A stretch of DNA of 64,000 bases from assembly GCF_901709675.1 (NCBI RefSeq), contig NC_051105.1, forward strand, positions 4,207,104 to 4,271,103. The letters run 5' to 3'. Position numbers and translations under genes: made by a program. The notes beneath the pieces were generated by a model, which did no database searches, was not told the DNA's origin, and saw only the letters and a list, made by a program, of their open reading frames with translations. Below, piece by piece: positions 27,673 to 39,890 of the stretch; within the stretch, counting starts at the first letter, position 1; each line of letters begins with the position of its first letter. The DNA comes from Syngnathus acus (taxonomy: Eukaryota; Chordata; Actinopteri; Syngnathiformes; Syngnathidae).

Positions 27673-29907
27673 GACCCCCGCCACCCGCCCCAACACACAC
27701 GCCTATCATCTCCCATAAGGACAGCTCAATAAATTGTATGAATGTTGTTGCCGGGTGATTAAATTCACTAGAGTGCATATCTTTTATTTTGTTGGGGGTT
27801 GTTGTGCAAAGAAGCACACCCGCTGTTCTGAGATTAGTTCAAAAATAGTGAAGAACCCCTCCAAGCGCACACACATAGTACACACACTTATTGAAAATAC
27901 TCCTGCAACAAGTGGTACTTTTATTCCTTATATAGGAAAATAAATCAAATAGATTTTGCACATGGTGTTTTCCCCCTCTTGAGTTCCAAAAGAACTCCAC
28001 CTGGGACCAGATCCGGTGATATCATTATGACGGACAATCCAAGCGGGTAAAAGGTGTGCAATGCTGAGCGAGGCGAACAAGGAGAGGACTTCATAAGCCG
28101 CTAGTATCCCATCTTTTATTAATGTCACTCCCTGGGAAGTCTCAGGTTTTGCCTCTCAGTCAGAATGTCTAATGAAGCTGTGAGCGGACGGACCGGTGAG
28201 TGCATCCCTTTAAGACCAGACATATTTTATGATAATGAAAGGTATTCAAAGAATGATGGTGATAAAAGTGCACTGCCCTCCTCTCATTGACACGACTGCA
28301 CAGCTGTGCAGCGGCGGCAGCAGCAGGCGCCGCAAGAGAAGGATCCCTGCCAAAAAGTAAAGGGGATCCGTAAAGTACATTAAGTCAGCGACCGATGTTT
28401 CGTACGTCATTACGGCGCGTGACTGACTATAATAATACAGTATGAGGGCGAAGCGCTCAGTCTTGAATGTCACCATTTAATCCTGTTCTGTCTGCAATTG
28501 CTCCATAGCGTGGAGCTCTTTCACCGTGGTGACCTTTACACGAGTACACTTGAAAAAGCTGCAGTGTTCTATGACAGTCACTTAAGTGACAGTCATCATG
28601 GCCAAAAAATATTGGGACCCCTTGTGCTTCAGATAATGCAATACTTCTCCCAGAAAATGACTAATTATAAATTCAGTACTCGCGTTTATTGTTTTGTTTG
28701 AATTGGAATGACACACAAAAAAAGTTAAAAAGAATTTGATCGTCCACACACTCTCAAACTGGACCGTATTATTATAAGGAATAAAGCGGAATTCTCATAT
28801 CTCCATAATCATCACTTTTCAAGAGAATCCAAAAAAGTTTGCTCGACCACTTGCATTGCATCGTAAAAAAAGAGCAAGTCATTTCCAACAATTCAGTCAA
28901 TACGATGTAATACCATATTTTCTTAGTATGATGGCTTTGCAGGTGACTAAGTGGGTCTAAGGCCACCCACTGATTGATTTCATTATTCAATTAAGAGCAA
29001 GCGTCCCGAGACTTTTGTCCATATGGTCGACATCCCGCTATTAGTTGCATATTTAGGGGGATCAAATATCAAATACTACCCCCCCCGTGGAGATGTGAAG
29101 AATAAGAAGTTGAAAGCATCAAAGTAACAAGTGGTGCATTGTACTGTAAGTACAAACAAACCTTAAAATGAAACCAGCCCTATCGCATCTTCAAAAAGTT
29201 CCATGCTTAGCTGAAGGAAGCAGGTGAAAAAATAGAAGTGTATTGACCTTTGAACCCGGGTGCACACTTGTTGACTGATGTTTCACACTGAGGTCGCTTG
29301 ATCCCTCGGCTGTGTTCTTCACTATCTGTGTGAGTGTGTGTGTTTTGTCCTCAGGGGAGAGCATCCCCAGTCCCCCCCGCCCCCCTTTCTTTGAAGCTGC
29401 TGTGTTTTCATGAAGAGTCCGCCATCGGTTTCCTGTCCTCTGTGACCTTGTGTCTTCGTGTGGACACACAAAAAAAATACCACCTTTCTCCTATTAGGGA
29501 GTGGCCGCAGGGTAGTAAATAGCCAAGTACCATCGCATTGACAAAGAGCTCGGCAAAATAAACCAAAACAAAGAATACCGCAAGGTGTGATCATCATTCG
29601 TTGTCATCAGTGACTAGTCATATGGTGCAAACTTCCATTTACTGTATACATGGGTAGTTTGTGTACGACTCTAGAGGACAAGGGTCAATCCAAGTAAGGA
29701 TTTTTTCGTGGGCCTCACATATGTGGCAATGTTGCGTCCAGCTGAGACAACATCGTGCAAAGGCCGATGGGTTCCACATGGTGATCATCAAGCGGAGCAG
29801 AAGTAATAACAACAGTTAACACAGCGAGAGGCTGACACCTGTGTCGTCTATGACACACGACAATCTAATTAAGAAACATCACACGGGAAGGAGCTAGGAA
29901 ACCACCC

Positions 29908-29913
29908 TTTAAT
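29908..29913 (-). terminator. Candidate TMTC4 poly(A) signal (ATTAAA)
   Basis: ATTAAA on the gene strand about 67 nt after the TGA stop. It is the common variant signal and would imply a very short 3' UTR; a more distal signal cannot be excluded. Confidence 0.25.
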
Positions 29914-29979
29914 TTAGATGTAAAAATCAGTTGGATTGTGAAGAGGAGTGTTTGATGTCGGCAGCGGATGGGCGTACCC

Positions 29980-32900
29980 TCAGGGTGTGTGGCGTTTGCG
30001 CTGGTCCAGTTTGCGTCGGAGCATGTTGTAGTTGTCTCGTGTGCCCGGGGCCTTTGGGTCCAACTTAAGAGACAACTCGTAGTGTTTCTGTGCCAGTTCC
30101 AGCTTGCCCCAGCGATGGTAAAGCACAGCTGCAGAAGATACAGACAAATACATATTTATTTAGCATGGTTGGGCTTCTACTCAATAGAATACAATGTGCA
30201 AACAAAGTGTGGTAATGAGGACCAGATGATATTTTTATTAATTGACTTAACTGGTGTTGCATGTTTTATTTTGGACACTTTCGAAAGGGGCGAAAAATAA
30301 GTTAATGTGCTTTAAGGGCTCTACTTTAACTTTGGCATGAAATAAGCAAAGCTTTATGAAAGCTGTACAACTTCATTTATCAAAATAAAAAAATATGAGT
30401 CTAAAAAAATACAATTCAAATGATTACAAACATATAAACTGAAGTTAATTGTCACCTAAATTGCCATGGCAGCCAGCTGCATTTGGGTTGATTTGGAGAG
30501 CGTCGAGGAAGAAGCCCTCTGATTCCTAACAAATGAAGATACAAATATTTAAATATTACTTCTTTTTTTTTCCTGAAATAAAAAGTATGCTTACTCACCT
30601 TGTACTTTTCTTGCTTTCCCAGTACGTTGGCCAGTGAAAACATGATGGTGTGGTCGTTTGGGAGAAGCCTCAAAGCTTCTCGTCCAATCATCTCCGCTTG
30701 GCCCAAGTTACCTGGATGAGAGGGTGGAGCTTAAGTATTTAAATGTTTTTGGTGTCTCAGTCAGGCAGTGGCACTATGTAAAAGGAATACATAAATGGGA
30801 GATGAAGTAGAAATAAGAGCTCAAGGTCATCAATCATTCAGTTTCAGAGTAGAATATGCAGTCAGCTAACAAAGTGCCGTCATCCATGTTTACCTTTTTC
30901 CAAATGGCTCCTACTGTCCCTGCCCAGAAAGCTAAATATCAGGCTAATGAACTGGTATTGGTATCATAGTATCAGAGCATTTTTCGAGTACGAGTACAGA
31001 CTCGGCATACTGGTATTGGCATCTGCATATTCTTGTACAAGATGTATTGCATAGGTGTGAACCGCTGACATTTTTCACAAAATCAACTCAAATTAAACTG
31101 TTACCCGTCTTTGAATTACCAAAAAAAAAATGTTTTGAGAAAGAGATGGTCACCAATTAAGGTTACAAATGTGTTAAATTTTTGGCATTAAAGTGCGTTT
31201 CATCATTTTAAGAAAGATTGGCTGAGGCGACCGAGATTGTGTGTTGACAGACAGAAGTTAAGACGAGCAGCTTGCACATAGTAATGACAGGCTAATAAAA
31301 GCTGGTTCACACAGCAACTGTCAGCTTTTATTTATTTTGGGGATGGAGCATTCACCCTGTGCACACACGGACGAGCGGTTTGGTCCCTAATTAGGGATGA
31401 ACACAAGGCCCGACTGGGTTATTGATCTCTGTCACCGACCCGTCTGGTGTCTGCCCGCCCCCCAAAAATGGAGGAAACAGACAGTCCTAAGTCACGAGAC
31501 TTTTGTTAGGGGAAAATAAAATCCACAGAGAAAAGCAAATACCACTATATACAACATACCACTTTCCCTTTGAAAGTAACACCCATTATTCTTTTCTCTT
31601 TTTTGTTTGTTTGTCGGTGAACAGGGGAAAGGGCTATGATTATTTCAGTCAAATTTGCGGATGGAGGGAGGGGGGCCTCTCGGAGGGGCACTGCTCTGGC
31701 TGTGCTCGCCCACGTTTGATCAGCAAACATCGGGCACTGATTGGATGGCTGCAGCGCCCTCCAGGGAGACTCCGCCTCCCCACGGGAGCACCTCCCCGAC
31801 AAAATGGCCGGTGCGTTCGGAAATCAGAGCATTCTCCACACGGCGGGGAGGAGCGCCTTAAGAAACTCACAAGACAAAAGCCTCAATACATAAATTTCAA
31901 GCATTGCTGATTCTCGCTCTTCCGCTCTAATCTTGTTGGGCTGCTTTGATTTGCTTCCATAGGACACAAACGATGACAGTACTTGCCTGCCAACGCCGGG
32001 ACACAAAAACTAAGGTCTTTTGTTAACGTCAACAAAATATGAAAACATTCACGGGCAGACGGAAGTGATCACAGAAGTGCTTCTAAAATAATGAGGATGG
32101 ACAGACGGATGATTGTACTGTATTATGAATAAGGACGGACTGAGAATGATGGAAGGGTGCCAAGGTCGCAGAAGGACCAATGATGGATTGGCAAAATTTG
32201 ATCAAATTCCCATCTCTGGTTGTTATCGTTGTTTGTTACTCCAATACTCGTGTGCTACTAGAAGCAAAGTCCTTGTGTATTTTTTACATAGTTGCCCAAT
32301 AAAGATGATTCTGATTCTTGTATAACCTAGTAAAAACGTGTTTGAATTGCTAACCAAAACGGCAGCGTCTTCCAAAGCATGGCAAAATGATGTGTAAACA
32401 TTTTTGAAGTCAAGCTTCAAGTATATTAGGTATGTGCTTGGTTGTGCATACCAATGTTGTCCAGTAGAATGACCATGTTGTTCCACGCCAGGCTATGATC
32501 CGGTTTTAGTACTGTCGCGTTCCTCCATGCGTTCAGAGCATCCACGTGTCTTTGCTGGTCTGCGTACTGGCAGCATGAAAACAGAATATCAATACATGTT
32601 TCAGTTGGTATGTACAGTATCGTATGTGTTTTAGAACGTGGCATTGTGATTTTTACAGTGAAATCTCCTGAGGTACTTTTGGAGAACCAATATGTGATTA
32701 GACTGTGTGAAACACAGTTTAAAATTATTTTTTAAAATGAATTAATCGGTCCTTCTGGCTAATTTAATAAGAGCCAGGAACCTTTGGAATGACATTTGCA
32801 GAGCAGGACGTTGGATTGGATCCTATTAGTTTCAGGAACCAACCACACCAAGACCAAAATAATTTCTGGAAATTCAGTGGAAAGCGGCCTAATTCTCACC

Positions 32901-35900
32901 AAGCGTCCCAAGTTGTAGTAGCAGTCCGGATACTTCTTCCGGAAGTGGATGGCGTTCCAGTAGCTCCTCTCCGCTTGCTCAAACTTGCTCAAACTGTTTT
33001 GCACGATACCCAGATTCATCCATGCGGCAGCGAAATCCGGTCTAAGAAAAAAAGGGTTATCAGCAAAGCGCATTTTTTTTGTCACATTGCTCACAACTTA
33101 CTGGATTGAAACAGCTTTGGATAGGAGCTGCTCCGCCTCGATCAGCTCGTTCCTCTCCTTGAGGATGTTACCCAAGTTGTTCATGGCGTGCACGTAGGTG
33201 GGATGCAGCCTGCAAGACATGCACAGAGCATTTTTCAATATTTGATTGGAACGTGCCAGTGAAAATTAAACACTAACCTGACGGCCTCTCTGTAATAGCT
33301 AATAGCAGTCGTGGTGTTTCCTCTGTCAGCCAAATTCTTTCCGACGTTGTAATGGACCTGAACAATCACCGCGCTATTAATGATGTCAATATGTAACAAC
33401 ATTAAATAGAAAGGTGTTTTTTTTTTGTTTTTTTTTACCTTGGCATTGAGTGGGCACACGTTCAGTGCGCTGGTGAAAAGGCTTTGCTCCGACCGCCACT
33501 GGTGACTGCGGTGAGCACAGCGAGCCACAAATGTGACCATCAAGGCTAAGATGTACAAGCAAAATATCTTCTGTATGGAGAAAGAAATATAAGCAAAACG
33601 TCAGATTACAGAGCATCTAAACTACATTCATCTGGAAATGTTTGCTTTTTTTTTCCCCAGTCTGTCAAAGTGAGCCACAGAGGTTTTGACAAGCAAAGGA
33701 GGAGAAAGAGCTGATGCAGATGTTGCTATGCCTTATTTGGGCACAACCCATTCCCCACCTTGTACTTCACCCAGCGGTGGCAGCAGCGTGCCAGGGCGCA
33801 GGCCAAAAGGAGGCAGTAGCCGGATGAAGGCAGGTAGAGCACACGCTCGGCAATGACAAAGCCCACCCGAAAAAAGATGTTGCAGGCCGGCAGAAATGGG
33901 ACCACCAGCAGCACCAGGGCCAGACTTAGGGTTCTTGGTCAGGAGAGAGAACATTACATAAAAGAGCACACAGAGTAAAAGTTGTCTGGTAAGAACCAGG
34001 ATGAGAAGGCACTGTCTTCATAATCAAGCTCACTTCTAGACGTGGAGATGGTTCCGCTCGCTTACCTTCTCTGCTGGCTGTCTGGTGAGCACAAGGCTTG
34101 GCCTACCAAGCCTATCAGGATGCACCAGAGCAGGAGCGGCCACACCACCCTCCAATCGGTGGTTGACTTAATGAGCGGCACGCAGCCCATGGACCAATCA
34201 AAACACAGCCACCAGGGACACAGCAGCAGCCAGCCATTCAGGGCGTAGTAGTAATTATAGTTGACCACCTGTCAATCACCAGAATGGGAGGCGATCAAGA
34301 GGGAAGAGTAAAAATCATTTGAGAACTATGGAAAAATATAAAATTAGATGTTTAATTGAGTTTCATTATTTTTTACAGGCTCTACAAATCATCAGACGAT
34401 GTCAAATAGTGTATGCAAGTACATACTCAATGTACAGTATAAACTTGGGCTAAAAGATTTTTGGAAAATCAGTTGTTTTTTTTCCCCCTGCTCAGTATTG
34501 ATTGTTTTTTTTTTTCCACGGGTCTGTTTCTATGTATTTTTAACAAATATGTACAAAGAAATAAATTAATTTGTATCAAAATGAAAAAATCACTATACCT
34601 AAATGTTAATGCTACAATAAAATAAAGGAAAATGAACAATGAATAGTTATGAAACACAGTTTATCTACTTTGTACTGGAGTTGTTAACTTACGAAACCCT
34701 TTGACAGTCTTGTTTTCTTCAAGAGAGAGAAATATCTTTTTTATTGCATTTATTTCCTTCCGCCGTGCAGAAACAACTCAAAATTAAAAAAATGAGTGAG
34801 TTATCAGTATCGGTCTTGCGAGACAGGGATTTATCGATAGACACAATAAAAGCTCTTTTAAAGACAATAACGGCTACCCAGTCTTACTCACTCTAAGAAA
34901 CATGTTCTCTGCGAACGAGGCGGGGTTGTCCACTTCAGTGAACGCCGGCGGCCCAGTTCCCATGATTCTCCAGCGGGTGTAGAGCATGAAGAAGCCGCCT
35001 AGAGCCATGAAGGCCAATCGAATAGGCAGGCCCGTCCGCAGCATCTCGCGTGCCTGTCAAAAATCATTTCGTACATCATATACAGTACATAGGTACATAC
35101 ATAATGCATGCATGTGTGTGTGTGTGTGTGTGTGTGAGCCTCCCCAGACCGATGGAGTCTAATTAACGCAGCTTTGCATACGCAGTGTATGCAATGTGAC
35201 GTTAATCATACGAGGGAGCACATGATTTCTGACAGAGCAGTGTGGGGAGGCGGGGGACTGTAACTCACATTAAAAGGGGTCTTCCTGAGGACTAGCCTCT
35301 GGCTCAGTTCATACACGTCAACATTACAGATGAGGAGTACATCAAAAGCAGCGTTTACACCCTGGAGGGAAAACGCAAAGACACGCAAGAGGGACATTTA
35401 TAAAATCATATCGGTCAGTGACAAAAGAATGCATTAGCTCCAATTACAGTATTGGGTTACACACATAAGTCAATATGGATGTCAGCCTTCGCTATCTCCA
35501 GTCTAGGTTACGTTCTTCCACATAAAGAGACAAGAGACAAACTCTTACCCATCTGTGAGATTGTTTTAAATAATTATTATGAAATGTTACCTGATTATTA
35601 TACAGACGGTCCTAAGAGAAAGAAATAGTTTTTTCAATTTGAGGATTTTGACATTTCATAGCTAAACTTATGACGCCCAATGTTGTGATTTGGTGCGACT
35701 GAATAAAATGGTCTGTAATTTTAGTAGATTGGCTGGAATAGAACATATATCCAATTGCCGCAAACTTTAAGCTTAATGAGGTGGAAGAATTTCATACCAA
35801 GACGGTGATGCCTTGTTCTTTACAAAGCATGGCGGCAGCGCACAGCGAGAGGCTGACTACAATCCAGCCCACAGAAAAGTTGCCATCTTTGTCCGCACCT

Positions 35901-38900
35901 GAAAACAAAACATCAAAAAATGGTGTAGTTGGTCAAATGGAATCAGTGCGGTCTTGTTGAACAAACTCACCTTTGTTGAAAGCTTTACAGTATGTGAGGA
36001 AGGAGAGATGGAAGAAGAGCGCACACAACAGGTCCGCCCGACCTACGATGCCTGCCACCTTTTGTGGGGAAATGCAAAAGACCACACAAATAATATTAAA
36101 AGCCCCACAACTCGATTGCCCAAAATTATGTTGACACAAAACCTTTGCAAACTGAAACCTAGCCAGCGACATGATGTTTTGTGGCCTACTTGAAGGAAAT
36201 TATATTTAGATTTTCATTCAAATATATTTTATATATTTATACACATTTACGTATATATATATATATCCTATATATATATATATATATATGACTCTAATAG
36301 CCTTAGATGAAGTAAAATGATAAAGTCCGAACAGCAGCAAAGGGAAAAATATAAAAATAGTTAAAAAGGAGAAAAAAAACCGTCCCCCTCCCCTCCCCTC
36401 CCCTCATGTATGTCTTTGCCTTGTTCCCTGTAAGCGTCTTTGGGTTTTTGAAAAGCGCTATACAAATTTAATGAATTATTATTAATTATTATTATTATTA
36501 AAAAAAAAAGCAACAGACACTGAGCCACCATTGTTGCGGTTTTGATGCAACCTGCAAAAGCATAAACTTGTCATGTGACTTTGAACTGCCTTTCCACAAT
36601 GATCGGTAAAGCGACACAGGCACTGTAAAAGAGGTGAATCTATTTTTTCCTTTCACTTTTGTTTTTGTATTTAATTCCAACTGTAGGAGTACTCACAAAA
36701 GGAGAAAAGGACTTCTCATTAATGCTAACATGTGACTCCATACAGTGTGTGGGTACAGTTTGGTGAGCATCCTGGGGTTGCCTGCTTTGATACATGCAGC
36801 AGGCCGGCCTGAGCCAACCGCGTGCCCGCCGCACCATTCTCGCCCTGCATGATTAAAGCGAAAATGAGAGCGGAAGCCGGCGCCTTCCAGCCACGCTTCA
36901 CAGCAAACACACGCAGGCGTACATAGCAGGCCAATAAACATCCTATAGCGAGGCGTCTGCGTTGTCCACATGCACCTTGGTCCCAACGCTCCCAGCTGAG
37001 ACGGCCCGTTTGTTCTTGGCCTTAAACCACTGGATTGTTTATTGTGGAAAAAGCTCAGGATGACACAGACTGCGCTGTTGCAGAGCATCTGCCTTGTTAG
37101 TTGACAGCCCCAAGATAAAAATGGGATGCGGCACAATTTCTCCGTAGGGGATCGTTTCCTGGTTCAATTCAAAGCGGCGAAAGGGATCTGGTTTAATTGG
37201 CAACAATTAACGTGGCGGCTTAGCAGGAGACCAGACTTCAGCGCTCTGGAATAACAAATGAAATTGTTGTAATTTACTGTTCCAGTTGCTTTGTTCCTGT
37301 TCCCTATCCTTGCTGACTTTGGGTGAGACGCCAGCCGATTGAGGGCAAGACAAAGAATCGCTCAGACATATGGACAATGCAGCGTCTTCCATCAACCTAA
37401 CATAGTTTTGCAATGGGAGAAGATGAGAAAAGCCACGTAAACTTGACAAGAAGAAGCAAAAACCAAAGAGGAAGACCAGCACCAGAATTAGAACCCTCAA
37501 CCTCAGAACAGTGAGACGGATGGATGCGCTAATGAGTCATTCATCTTCCCACCTGTTCTTTTGTTATTTCATTTTCTATTGTTTTTGTTGAAATTACAGA
37601 TTCCTATTTGGAATTTTGCTCTGATTAAAAAATAAATAAATCAGAAGCTACTCACTAGTAAGTTACTCAGTACTTGAGTATTTTTCTCATGAATAGAAGT
37701 AATTATTTGGAGGATTACTTTTTACTTTTCCTTGAGTTACATTAAACCTAACCCTCTGAAGTAAGTCTATTCTGAAAAAAATCTATTTCCTGTTACTTAC
37801 GCTTTCTGTGTGGACGGGGTGTGCAGCGAAGAAGAGTGCGGCCAGCAGGGAGGTCTTAGGAGCACGGTTCAGTAGGCGAGTCTTTTCATCATAAGCCAGT
37901 CCACCAATCAGCAGGGCGAAGACATCCACCATCAGGGCGGAAATGACGGCATGGAGGGCGATGTTCAGCACGTGGAAGCCCACGGGATGCAGGCCGCCTG
38001 CCAACATGTAGTTCAACCTGCGAAACCACAGGTTTTAAAATGTTGCTAATGTGACATGATTGGTCGGCAACTGGTAAACCGAATCTGTAGTTTCCTTTTC
38101 TGTATGAAGGATTCACTTGACGGACTGAGCTAACCCACACCAAAACCATACCAAACAAAAACTGGCGACAATGTTAAATAATAAAAATAAATAATGATAA
38201 TAATAATGCATGTATTTATTTGTTCTTTATTTAGAAAGGTTTTAAGAAAAGGTGGATTCAGATAACAGAGATTACCTTAATTACCTTAATCAACACTACT
38301 CGTAACTTGTTTCTGAGAGTTTAATCAAACTGTTGCTTTAATAAAGTGTTAAAACAAATAAAGTGTTAAAACTGATAAACTAAGGAATGTTTACATCTGA
38401 TTAATATAAAGGCGCACGTAAAAATTGTAATGCTATTTTTGTGTCACGCTCATAGATTTGATCAAATGTTACCTTGACAATCAGAACCAAGCACCTTTTC
38501 TATTTTCTAAAGCTTGCTAATACTGGGTGAGCTGAAGCAGCAGAAGAGTACGCACCTAAAAGTAAAGACAGTGAGTGGTCTATAGGATTTGTGACTGGAG
38601 TTGCTGCTCAGGTTGCTTCCCCAGAAGTCATTTTTCCAAATGTTAGTCAAGGGTGTTGTTGGCTTCAAGTCCTGCCACAGACACAAGAAACACATTTAAC
38701 ACTGCATGTGTCTAATATGTAAATTTAACATCAAATGTTGAGAATATCTATCTCTCTATCTATACACACAAAGTATATGTGGCCCTGAACCGGTTGCCAG
38801 TCAATCGCAGGGCACACAAAAACGAACAACCATCCGCACTCGCACTCACACCTACGGGCAATTTGGAGTGCTCAATCAGCCGAGCATGCATGTTTTTGGG

Positions 38901-39273
38901 ATGTGGGGGGAAACTGGAGTGCCCGGAGAGAAAACAGGCACGGGGAGAACATGCAAACTCCACACGGGGAGGGCCGGAGGTGGATCAAACCCACACCCTC
39001 TGAACTGTGAGGCGGACATGGTATGATTTTTCATCAATTTCATCAAATTTATGTGCATTATTTATAGTATAAACAAAACTATATACATATTGAAAAATGA
39101 ATGGATAAAACCTTGTTGTTGATGATTGCCTCCGAATCGTCAAACACGAAGTCCCCATCATAACTATTGATAAAGCACAGCACTGCCACCAGAGCCACAG
39201 TGATCTTGGCCTGAACCGGACCCAGCCTGGGGAGGGGGACTTCCTCATCCCAAGGAACCTCAGACAACGCCAT
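29980..39273 (-). CDS. tmtc4: TMTC4, transmembrane and TPR repeat-containing protein 4 (complete, 17 coding exons)
   Basis: ER multi-pass membrane protein of the TMTC1-4 family, which is linked to O-mannosylation of cadherins. Coding exons in transcript order: 39273-39112, 38671-38556, 38017-37801, 36058-35971, 35898-35798, 35361-35269, 35053-34892, 34268-34066, 33933-33759, 33570-33439, 33357-33278, 33209-33102, 33041-32900, 32566-32452, 30711-30599, 30525-30456, 30128-29980. Every intron is GT-AG, phases join without a break, and the sum is 741 codons plus TGA, the length I recall for human TMTC4. The start [10 protein letters not shown] leads into a membrane segment and the luminal motif [14 protein letters not shown], with the acidic pair expected of GT-C type enzymes. 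Next come [19 protein letters not shown], a membrane-rich centre with [13 protein letters not shown], and from about residue 482 at least seven tetratricopeptide repeats (for example [29 protein letters not shown]). Largest intron: 32451-30712. Assignment to TMTC4 rather than TMTC1-3 rests on near-identity throughout and on the NALCN neighbour. Confidence 0.97.
32228..32326 (+). mobile_element. Truncated LINE-type 3' end in a TMTC4 intron
   Basis: Contains the typical fish retroposon tail: gtccttgtgtattttttaca, then caataaagatgattctgatt. Only the last ~100 bp are present, as expected of 5'-truncated insertions. Family assignment is from memory of the motif. Confidence 0.5.
35113..35136 (+). 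repeat. (TG)12 microsatellite in a TMTC4 intron
   Basis: Twelve TG units about 60 bases upstream, on the gene strand, of the acceptor of the exon at 34892-35053. Confidence 0.95.
36252..36290 (+). repeat. (TA)n microsatellite in a TMTC4 intron
   Basis: Two TA runs separated by one CC interruption. Confidence 0.95.
36411..36500 (+). mobile_element. Retroposon 3' tail with ATT repeat in a TMTC4 intron
   Basis: The block gcgtctttgggtttttgaaa then agcgctatacaaattta, followed by ATT repeats and poly(A), is the characteristic 3' end of several fish LINE/SINE families. Preceded by CCCCT repeats at about 36384-36405. Confidence 0.5.
37480..37540 (-). mobile_element. SINE head fragment in a TMTC4 intron
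   Basis: The minus strand carries gcgcatccgtctcactgttc then tgaggttgagggttctaatt, equivalent to the A-to-B-box part of the SINE family. Confidence 0.5.
38770..39022 (-). mobile_element. SINE-like copy in TMTC4 intron 1
   Basis: Minus-oriented relative of the element at 6277-6622. Matching blocks in reverse order include ggcaatttggagtgctcaat, catgcaaactccacac and ggatcaaaccc. The 3' tail is missing. It fills much of the 440-bp intron between the first two coding exons. Confidence 0.75.
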
Positions 39274-39319
39274 GATGATGGACCAGCACCTAGTTCATTC
39301 CTTAGCATCGTCCAAATTC
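39274..39319 (-). other. tmtc4: TMTC4 5' UTR part of the first coding exon
   Basis: A CAG acceptor lies at 39322-39320, giving 46 nt of untranslated sequence before the ATG at 39273. The acceptor follows a pyrimidine-containing stretch. This is inferred from splice signals only. Confidence 0.55.
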
Positions 39320-39423
39320 CTGTGGACACACAGATGTTGGCATGTATTGTTGGACCCCATCACATATTAGTTAAAGGAAAAATCAAACAACTTGTGCACG
39401 AGTGGCAGGTTGCATTCTCTTAC

Positions 39424-39476
39424 CTATCATTTGTGCAGCTTCGCGACAGGTTGCATCTTTGTGCTAGCTTCTTTGG
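39424..39476 (-). other. tmtc4: Candidate non-coding TMTC4 5' UTR exon
   Basis: The 53-nt segment has an acceptor (cttgcag, ending at 39477) and a donor (GTAAGAG, from 39423 downward). A further donor, GTAAGT, at 39580-39575 would end a first exon at 39581. These sites chain into a plausible two-intron 5' leader, but only transcript data can show use. Confidence 0.4.
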
Positions 39477-39689
39477 CTGCAAGCTGAAGTAGAACACAAA
39501 ACCCGCCAAAGGCAGAAGTGCATGCAAACACATTACGTTAAAAATTGTTTCTGAAAAGGATGTATAGATTGGTTACTTACACGCCAGTGTTGTGCTATTT
39601 AGCATTAGCATGTTTCATCGGATGCTGCTAAGATCATTATTGTTCGGGAGGTAAACGCACCCAACACACTTTAATCAGTGTTGGTATTG

Positions 39690-39890
39690 CTGGAAAAGTA
39701 TGCTTTTTCCCCCTTTATTTAAAAAGCTAATGGCAGTTTGGTTGCAAAGGGAATCCTTCGAAAGGAGAAGACTGCAGGATGTAAACAAATAGTCACGCGT
39801 TGGCTTGAGTTACTTCCTCATACGTCAGACTCACGTGGCTATTTTCAACCAATTAGATGGCTTAGTTGTGACGCTACCGAACTAATGGGC
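39690..39890 (-). promoter_or_regulatory. tmtc4: Candidate TMTC4 promoter
   Basis: Upstream of the inferred first exon lie a CCAAT box (39849-39853), an E-box CACGTG (39832-39837) separated from it by about 11 bases, a CRE-like TACGTCA near 39821, and a TTTAAATA TATA-like sequence on the gene strand near 39720. The spacing of CGTGG and CCAAT is 10 bases, so it resembles but does not match the ER stress element. The cluster fits an NF-Y/bZIP-driven promoter. Inference only. Confidence 0.35.

Noticed and set aside
30940-31030. ctggtattggtatcatagta-type repeated motif
   Set aside because: Short recurring tggtattgg words only; too little to define a repeat unit.
36693-37136. 147-codon minus-strand frame within a TMTC4 intron
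   Set aside because: Sits between coding exons that already join in phase; including it would break the conserved TMTC4 sequence.
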